From IMG/VR virus record IMGVR_UViG_3300048924_000042, positions 1 to 22,087 of that record: 22,087 nt of DNA. One strand, written 5' to 3'. The first letter of the stretch is position 1. The number at the start of each line of letters is the position of its first letter. The notes under the pieces are model-generated. The model did no database searches, was not told where the DNA came from, and was given only the letters and a program-made list of their open reading frames with translations. The translations under genes and the position numbers were made by a program. Of the stretch, positions 1 through 8,100 are shown piece by piece. The DNA comes from a virus.

Positions 1-436
1 TGTACCACATGAAGTACGATGCGCGGAACGATGCCGAATACTTGACGATGTGCGCCAGCATGGAATAGTTGAAGACGATCAGCGACTGTTTATCAGTCTC
101 TAAGCGCTCCAGCTTACGCATGGGGCGGAACGCCCGGTTCCGGCGGCGGTACTCAGTGATCATACCCTCGACGTTGCTGAGGGTCTTCACAGGGTTCCCA
201 ATTGGATCGACATACCGACGCATGTGATCGATGTACAGGAGCGCCTGACGAGTCAAGAAGATCTGGTCAGACGCTTGAGGACCTACGGACACACCGTCAA
301 CGTTGGCGTAATGCAGGATCGACAACTTTGGCAGACAGAGTTTGGCAATCGGATACAACTTAGGAGCATTGATCTCCGATTGCCGCCACAAACTGAACTG
401 TCTGACGTATGCGTCGAGATTTAACATTTCAGACAT
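1..436 (-). CDS. Partial gene (N-terminal 145 residues), unknown, probably virion-associated
   Basis: An open frame runs from an ATG at 436 leftwards to the window edge with no stop, giving 145 residues that begin MSEMLNLDAYVRQFSLW. A GGGGAT ribosome-binding site lies about 9 bases upstream of the ATG; a second ATG three codons in (427) is an alternative start. The sequence is rich in Arg and aromatic residues, with no signal peptide, and I recognise no domain. It follows the RNA polymerase beta' gene by 20 bases on the same strand, so the two are almost certainly co-transcribed. From memory, phiKZ has an uncharacterised gene between its virion polymerase subunit genes 178 and 180, and this would fit that slot; that is inference. 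The C-terminus is cut by the window edge. Confidence 0.75.
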   Translation of the reverse strand, partial: MSEMLNLDAYVRQFSLWRQSEINAPKLYPIAKLCLPKLSILHYANVDGVSVGPQASDQIFLTRQALLYIDHMRRYVDPIGNPVKTLSNVEGMITEYRRRNRAFRPMRKLERLETDKQSLIVFNYSMLAHIVKYSASFRASYFMWY

Positions 437-456
437 GATTGAGATATCCCCGTGGA

Positions 457-2127
457 TCAGTCAACCGACCTACGAATAGTGTCAGCGTTCTGAACGACAT
501 GATTGAATCGACTGGTCAGGTTACGGATGACCAATTCGGAGGTATCGTAAACAACAGACGCACGAGGAGCACCAGAAGGCTTCACCCACGCAGCGCGCGT
601 TCCGAGATACCGCTCAGTTTCTTCGAGCGATTCTTTCATCATGACTTTGGTGGACGAACCGGTGTCACCATCAAAGTCAGCGCCGAGGCCGCTAAGACGG
701 CTTGGGTGCGGTGATTCAGAATCGTGATACGTGGTCAAGCCGAACTTCGGATACTCAACGGCCATGAACTCATCGCCAGTCTGCTTCTCCCAGTTCTCAT
801 CCATCTCCCAGCGAACTTCGCCAACGGATGTGGACTTAACGTAGATGCGGGACGGGTAAGTCGAGTCATCACCGGTAACCGGATAACGAACGATGTCCGT
901 GAAGTACTTGCTCCACTTGGAATACCCGCAGAGGTAGATCAGTTCGATCAACGTCATTGGGTGGACATTGGCTTTATCAAAGCCAGCAGGTAGTTCGTCA
1001 ATGGAGTCGAACACCTTGAAGGTATCCTCGCCCAGATAAACCAACGACAGATAGCAGCCGTTGATCATGATAGGACGACCACGAGCTTCGTTATCGATCA
1101 AGTGGTTGATGACATCACGCTGGCCATCTTCAGTAATCCAACGGTCACGCTCATACGCCGAGAGGGAAACCCACGTACGTTTGAGAGTCTTCGGATCAAC
1201 CAGAGAAACGTCACCTTCACCAGCCGCCATGACCTTCGACAGGAATCCTGTGCGGAGCCAGTGTATGACCAACGGCGCAAGACCCACTGCTGTCTGGTAA
1301 ACACCCAACACCGTACTGTCAAAGCTCGGTACGTTAGGGGAGTCCAAACTGACACCGGTGGTGTTCATGGAGGTCAGTACGTTACGAGTACCTTCACGCA
1401 CACGGCGGGATGCCCACTTATCTTTAAGGAAGCCATCCTTACCACCCTGGAAGCGCTCCAGGTACTTGTACAGCTCGTTGATGATCAAGGTCAGGGAAAG
1501 ACGTGCCTGATCGTACGCCGACGACTCCATGTCGCTTGAGCGGGTAATCGTGTTGGTGATGGAAATCGCTTTGAAGTAATACTCGTTGATCTCGTGTTTA
1601 GTCACGCGACCATCTTCACCCATCTCCACGTCACGCAAACCAGCAGGCATAACGATGAGGTTCTTCATCAACCAACGGTGACGCCACTTCTCAAGGAACT
1701 TGATCCGCTCGTTACGCGCTGGAGACTTGTTAGGCTTCAGCTGGATCTTGTCGAGGTAGCGCATGAAGAACGAGAAGCCAGTTTCAGCATCCTCATCAAT
1801 GCTCGCAACGAAGTCACCTTCAGCCTCGTCGAACTTAGCCATGCGGGTGCCGTCAAGAATAGTCTTGTACAGATCACGCTGACCCACCAAGTCACGATAG
1901 ACCTTGGGGTGGATGATGTTTACTTTAAGATCAATCTTGCCGTAAATCTCATCACGTTCGGTAGAACCAACCATCCCGAAGATTCGAGTGGAATAAAGAC
2001 CGTCATCGTGGAAGTCGCTAGTAGCGCCCTCGGTGATGTCAAGTCGTGTAATTGGAGCGATGTGCTTAAGGTCTGCATCCGAGGCATGCAGAATCCAGAG
2101 CAACGCGGGTAGCATGTCAGGTTTCAA
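457..2127 (-). CDS. Phage RNA polymerase beta' subunit, N-terminal part (phiKZ gp180-like)
   Basis: This encodes a 556-residue protein equivalent to the N-terminal half of bacterial beta'. Residues 42-51 read DGLYSTRIFG, matching the beta' N-terminal DGLF.ARIFG signature. An R-x-P at 414-416 fits the RAPTLHR region, and residues 484-488 are DFDGD, the loop whose aspartates hold the catalytic magnesium. The clamp zinc-ribbon cysteines of bacterial beta' are absent. In phiKZ-type phages beta' and beta are each split in two, with one set packaged in the virion and one made during infection; the position next to the giant transglycosylase gene points to the virion enzyme. Start choice: a TTG at 2127 sits six bases after a strong GAGGTG site. 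The longest frame opens at TTG 2151 and the first ATG is at 2115, but neither is as well placed. The start is the least certain part. Confidence 0.88.
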   Translation of the reverse strand: MKPDMLPALLWILHASDADLKHIAPITRLDITEGATSDFHDDGLYSTRIFGMVGSTERDEIYGKIDLKVNIIHPKVYRDLVGQRDLYKTILDGTRMAKFDEAEGDFVASIDEDAETGFSFFMRYLDKIQLKPNKSPARNERIKFLEKWRHRWLMKNLIVMPAGLRDVEMGEDGRVTKHEINEYYFKAISITNTITRSSDMESSAYDQARLSLTLIINELYKYLERFQGGKDGFLKDKWASRRVREGTRNVLTSMNTTGVSLDSPNVPSFDSTVLGVYQTAVGLAPLVIHWLRTGFLSKVMAAGEGDVSLVDPKTLKRTWVSLSAYERDRWITEDGQRDVINHLIDNEARGRPIMINGCYLSLVYLGEDTFKVFDSIDELPAGFDKANVHPMTLIELIYLCGYSKWSKYFTDIVRYPVTGDDSTYPSRIYVKSTSVGEVRWEMDENWEKQTGDEFMAVEYPKFGLTTYHDSESPHPSRLSGLGADFDGDTGSSTKVMMKESLEETERYLGTRAAWVKPSGAPRASVVYDTSELVIRNLTSRFNHVVQNADTIRRSVD

Positions 2128-2156
2128 GACGCTCACCTCATTTAGAAACAAAGTTG

Positions 2157-2160
2157 TATG
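2157..2160 (+). promoter_or_regulatory. Candidate late promoter TATG motif upstream of the giant virion gene
   Basis: The 65-base gap between the divergent polymerase (2127) and virion (2193) genes holds a TATG preceded by A/T-rich sequence, about 33 bases before the ATG. phiKZ-type late promoters recognised by the non-virion polymerase are described as little more than a TATG in an A/T-rich setting. The motif is short, so this is only suggestive; the same spacing recurs at two other gene starts in this window. Confidence 0.35.
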
Positions 2161-2192
2161 AACGATTGCCTCCCTTATAGAGAGACGGATTT

Positions 2193-5100
2193 ATGGCCAA
2201 GAAAGACGAATTCGATTTAGGGAAGGACGACTTAGACGACTTGAACTTCGATGATCTCAACTTCGACGATATGGATTTCGGCGAAGACTCGATGAAAGAC
2301 AGTCGCAAACCTGTCGAGCATTTCAAAGACACGTTTAAGACCAACGTTAAATCGAAGTTAACCGATCCCGGCTTCATTAAGCGGATGATCAAGAAAGTCG
2401 TCGGTAAAGGCTACGTCCAAGCCTTTGATGCATACGATGCATTAGACTCGACGATTGCCGACATCATGAAGGATAACGCTTCCGAGCTGAGTCCTTACCT
2501 GATCAAATCAAAACAAAAGATGGACCGGATGAATCCTACTCTTCGGAGAATGATTCCTGGGTCCATCCGCGACGCTGTTGATAGCGCAGAAGAACCGTAT
2601 CGCCACGACGAAGGTCCTGATGAACTCACTCAGAACATCGACGGCATTGATAAGCTTCTTGGTTTCCAAGCCAAGCAGCAGATGCAAGGCGATTACCGCG
2701 AAGCTGTAAAAGACGTTCGCGAGAAGAAACGCTTCACTGCGGAGATGAAAGTCTCCACAGCCACGGCTAAAGGTATCGGTCGACTGGTTGGCTATCAGGA
2801 CACTGTTCTGGTTAACTACCATCGGAAGAGTATCGAGATTGGCTATCGTCAACTCGACGTCGGTATCCGTACCTTAAAACTTCACCAACAGCACTATCAC
2901 ACGAGTGAGATGTTGCTGAAGGACATCCTCAAGAACACTGGCTTGCCAGACTTCCTGAAGATGAAGACGACTGAGATCGTCGAGCAACAATTGAAACAAC
3001 GTCTTGCTGGCGCTGCCATGCAGGGTGTTGCTGGATCTGCGAAGAAGTTCTTCGGCGGGATCAAACAGAATGCCTCCGACATGCTCGGTCAAGGTCTTCA
3101 GTTTAACCAGTCGTTGAATGAAGGTTCCGAGATGGGCGTTAACCGCGCTCAGATGGCGGGTAGCATCCTCGGTTCTCTTGCAGCAGACTGGGTAGGCGAC
3201 AAGGCTGAAGACGCCGGTAACTGGGCAGCGAAGAAGATCAAGCCTAAGTTGGGCAAGATGGCTGGCGTGCAGAAAGGCGACAACATGTTGCGCCAACTGT
3301 TCGGCGGGATCTTCCAGCGGGTTAACGACTACGCTAAGTCTGACACGGATTACGATAACAAGTACTGGGCACTTCATGAGGGCGCTAAAGGCCTGATCGA
3401 TACGCACCAGACTGCTCGTACCGTGAATGGCAACGGGATCATGGATCTCGATAAGCCTGCGCAGTTCGATAACATCTTCCACAAGTCGGTAGTGGAGATC
3501 ATCCCTGCTCACTTGGCTTCCATCGATCGCTGGGTTAAAACCATGGCGACTGGTCAGGATCAGGAAGAGACCGCGTTCAGTCATTACACCGGCAGTTTGG
3601 TTTCACGTTCTACGCTCAAGAGCCAACACCTCAAGCTCACACTTAAAGGAAACCTGCCGAACGTACGTGGCATGGTGGATGAGATCCTTGGTGAGATGGG
3701 CGCAGGCGAACTCTCCGGTGATGCGCGTCGTGCGCTGCGCTTGCAGTTGACCACTGACCTTCAAGAAGGCATGGACTTCAAGGCTGAGCGTTACGTCGAG
3801 AAGAATACGTGGGATAAGACAGATCCATCCGTCGCGAACGAAATCATGGACTTCTTCCACGACAAGTTCAAACTGGATAAGGAAACCAAGCAACACATCG
3901 GTGACCAGGATAACCTGTCGTTCCACAACGACGTGCGTGACAAGTTCATCGACGTATCAAACAACCTGCCTGACTTCGGTAAGGCAATGGGCGAGCTTAC
4001 ATCTGCCACTGGTCGTCGTACTTGGCGTGAACTTGGGCTGACCCGATACAACGGTAACCAATCTGACTCGATCCAGATGAAGGAGCTCTACCAAGCGCTG
4101 TTGGCTGGTGATGAGACTGACATCGTTAAGAAAGAGGACAAGAAGGAAACCGCTAAGGAGAAGCTGCAACGTCTGAAGGCTGAGGAAGAGAAGCGTCAGA
4201 TTCGTGAACGAGGGTCTGTTGACCTTGAAGACGATGACGATCTTCGCGCTTATGACGATGGTGATGGTAAACCTAAAGGTCCTCGCCCGCCACGTAAGAC
4301 CAGCAGCTCGAACCGCCCGAAGAAGAATCGCCCTGACCTCGCTCCTCCGCTTCCAGCGCAGGTTCAAGCCAACGTAGTAATGCCGGAGTCCATCAAGGCA
4401 ATTGTTGAGTTCCCAGAACTCTTCAAAGCTTCCGACGAAGAGACGCACAAACGCCTCGACGCACTGGTAGCTGCTGCTGGCGCTGCTAATGGCTTCCTCG
4501 ATTACTTGGCGCACAAAGCGTCCGGGTCGATGGGCGACGATACTGAAGCCCCTGGCGACGGCGGTACTGGTCCTTCCGGCGGCCCACAGAAGAAACGGTG
4601 GAGAGACTATTCCATCGGTAACGCTGCGGGTCATGGCTTGAAGGCTGGTAAGGTTGCCGGTAAAGGTATCCTCGGTTACATCAAGGGTACTTACGGTGCG
4701 ATGTGGAAGGTCGGTAAGTTCGGCGCTAAGACTGGCTTCGCAGCCGCTAAGCTTCCGTTCACCAGCATCAATGGGTTGGGCGTTTCCGACGTTCACGTCA
4801 TGGGTGATGAAGAACCATCGCTGCTGGCTAAAGGCATTAAGAAAGGTTGGTACTTCGACGTCAATTCGAATAAGACCATCATGTCCATCAAGGACATTAC
4901 CGGTGCGGTGAAAGATCGTGAAGGTAACGTAGTCCTTACCCAAGAAGAGTTCGAGAAAGGACTCTACAACGGTAAAGGTCAGTCGCTTGCTGGGATGGGT
5001 TTGAAGTTCGGTATGAAGGCTGGTGGTATCGCGGCTAAGTTGGGCGCTGCGTACATCGGCGGGACGTACGGTTTGATGTGGAAAGGTATCAAGATGGCGT

Positions 5101-8100
5101 CTAACTTCGCTGTCAACCAATTCACTCAGTTTGATGCCTACTTCCCAGGCGACACCGAACCTCGTATTCGCTCGAACCTCATGAAGAAGGGTAAGTACCG
5201 TAACGCTGACGGTTCCCCAATCATGTCCCTTAAGGAAATCAAAGGCCCAGTCTTTGAGATGTCCGAGAAGGGTGAGATGAACGAAATCGTTTCTCAGGAA
5301 GAGATCGATAAGTACAAGTCGTTCTATACTCGTAATGGTTCGCTACTGTTCACCATCGGCAAAGGTTTTGCTCAAGTCGGTGTTAAAGCTGCGCAGCTCG
5401 CAGCTAAGGCTGCGTTGGCGTACGGTAAGTTTGCTATCAAGATGTACAAAGGCATTGCCAAAGGAGTTGGTAAGGTCGTTGGTGGCGCTTACAAGTTTGT
5501 CGCTGGGCGGTTCGGTAAGAACGGTGGTATCGGGATGCTCGATGAGGAGATGGCTGCTGCCTCTATCGAGATTGGCGTTGAGCAACTGAAAGTCCAAGGT
5601 CAGATCTTCAATCTCTTGAGGAAGAAACTCGACCCCGAAGGTGTTCACGGGGATACTGATGGTGACGGCATGCGGGATAACTCCTGGGCTGACATCCTGA
5701 AGAAGAGAAAGGAGAAGAAAGAAGGTAAGGGTGGTAAGGATGCTGGTAGCGAAGCTATCGTAGACGCCATCAAGACCATGAACAAGGATCTTGACAAGAA
5801 ACTGGATAACCTCGCTGAGGTGACTGAAGAAGCCGGTGAATCCAGCTTGCTGGAAGACGCAGCAGATCTTTCGGATCTGGGTGGTGACGGTCACGATAAG
5901 AAAGGGAAGAAGGGTCGACCTAAGAAAGGATTCAGGTCTGGTCGAGGAATCCGTGGGAAGATCGGTAACGGCGTTAGCAAAATTGGTCGCGGACTGAAGA
6001 AGATCCCTGGGGCTAAAACGCTTGGTCGTGGCGCAAGCATGCTGGGACGTGGGGCTGGTTGGTTGGGTCGTGGTGCCCTGATGGCTGCTGAACTCGTTCC
6101 GGGTATGGCTGGCATTGGTTCCATGGCGGCCACTGCTGGTAGTGCATTGATGACTGGTGCATCCGTTGCTGGTGGTGCTCTCCTGACTGGCGCTTCTGCC
6201 GTCGGTAGTGCGGCTATGGCTGCTGGTAGCGCGGTAGTCGGTGTTCTGGGTGCTCCGCTGATCCTTGGTGCGATTGCGGTGGGTGGTATCGCTTATCTCG
6301 GGTATCGCTACTACAAATCGAATCAGGCGAAGAAGTTCCCTCTGCTCTATCTTCGGATGACGCAGTACGGGGTAGCTCCTACCAACGAGGATCGAGTGAA
6401 ACAGGTACTTGCTCTTGAGAGCCTGTGTAAGGGCGCTGTAACTGTCACTCGTGATGGTAAAGCTTCGATGGACCCGAAGTCTATTGATGCCGCGGCATTC
6501 CTGAAACTCTTTCCAACCAATGGACCAGAAGAACAGCACAACCTACTGGCTTGGATCGCTACTCGCTTCCGTCCAGTGTTCCTGGCTCACTGTACTGCCA
6601 TGCAGTCTATCCGTGGTACTACGGATCTGGTGAGTGCCGATGAAGGTATCGGTAACGGTGACCTGTCTGCTTTCCTTCAGATTGTCGACCTTGCTAACAT
6701 GCAGAAGGTTTACGACGATACTGATACTTCTCCATTCGATAGCGATCTTGATTGCGATGCGGATGACGTTGAAGATGCGATCAAGATGGTTCGTGATCGT
6801 AAGGAAGCCAAGGCTGAGAATAAAGCCGCTGCCGTAGCAGGTGGTATCGCTACAGGTAACATGGCTCAAGTTGCTAAGAACACCACGTTGGGCGTGGCTG
6901 CTAATGGTCAGGCTCCAAACGACATCGCTAAGGGGTTGACTATCGCTCCTGGTGTTGTAGGTGGTTTCGGTGCAGCTGCTCAGGTGGGTAACCGCGTTGC
7001 CAGCGCTGCGAAGAAGAACCTCGATATCCCGACAGCTGTGCGTTTCAAGACGTACGGCCTGAAAGAGATGTCGCTGGATAAAGCTCAGCAGCTCCAAGCT
7101 GTGGAAGACATCTACTGGGAAGCAGTGCAGTATTCGGGCACTGACAAAGCGATGATTGGCGGTAATCAAGAAGAGCTGGCCCAAAAGGTCATGGTTGTCT
7201 TCAAGCCTGCTGATGGTCAAGCCCACGAAGATGCTACGCGCTGGTTGAACTACCGTTTCATTCCAACCTTCCTCCAATACTGCATCTCGTCCCGTCGTCG
7301 TTTCAATGGCGCTGCGAAAGATGCATCCCGTAACCTTACGGGTGTGTTGATGAAGGAGGTTCTGCAAGAGACCATCCAGACTACTACAGCCACCATGATG
7401 TCTTCGGTGAGTGTGTGGTCCATTACCAACAGTCCTTGGGTTGGATATGAGTTGGAAACTCTTCCTGGGTCGGTGACGTTGTATCTTGACGGCATTGACA
7501 CCGGCGATAAGAGCAAGGTCCTTAACGTAGACGGGATGGAAACTCAGAAGCGTACAGCAGGTCAGGACTACGGCACTAAGCTGAGCAACATTGCCATGGG
7601 TAACACCTCGGCAAACGGCAACCGCGGAAACGTGGGTGTGACCGGTCCTACTCTGGCGAACATGGGTAAGGTGTTCAGTGGACAACAAGTCGCTGGTGGT
7701 GTAGCGGGTCAAGCTCCTGGTGGTCAAGGTACTGGCGCTTTGCTGATGTCTGGCAAGTACGGTGCTGAGGTCGTGCATCCCGGTGGTGGTACTGGCGGGG
7801 ATATCAACAAGATCCCTCAAGGCACCGGGAAAGGTTGGGGTGCGATGGGTCCGATCATTACAGCTGCGGCTGAGATGGTTGGCTTCGATCCTAAGATCGC
7901 TGCGGCTGTAGCTGGTGTTGAGTCCGGGTTCGATCCGAATGCGTCTAGCGGTATTGCACACGGGTTGTACCAGTTCGTTAAAGGTACTTGGAGCGACATG
8001 ATGACCAAGTACGGCGCGACTTACGGGATCGCTCCCAACACGCCGATCACAGATCCTCGGGCTAACGCCATCTTGGGTATGTGCTACCTGAAAGAGAACT

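Noticed and set aside
3957-6539. Two antisense frames of 387 and 398 residues opposite the giant gene
   Set aside because: Low-complexity shadow composition, no start signals and no recognisable features.
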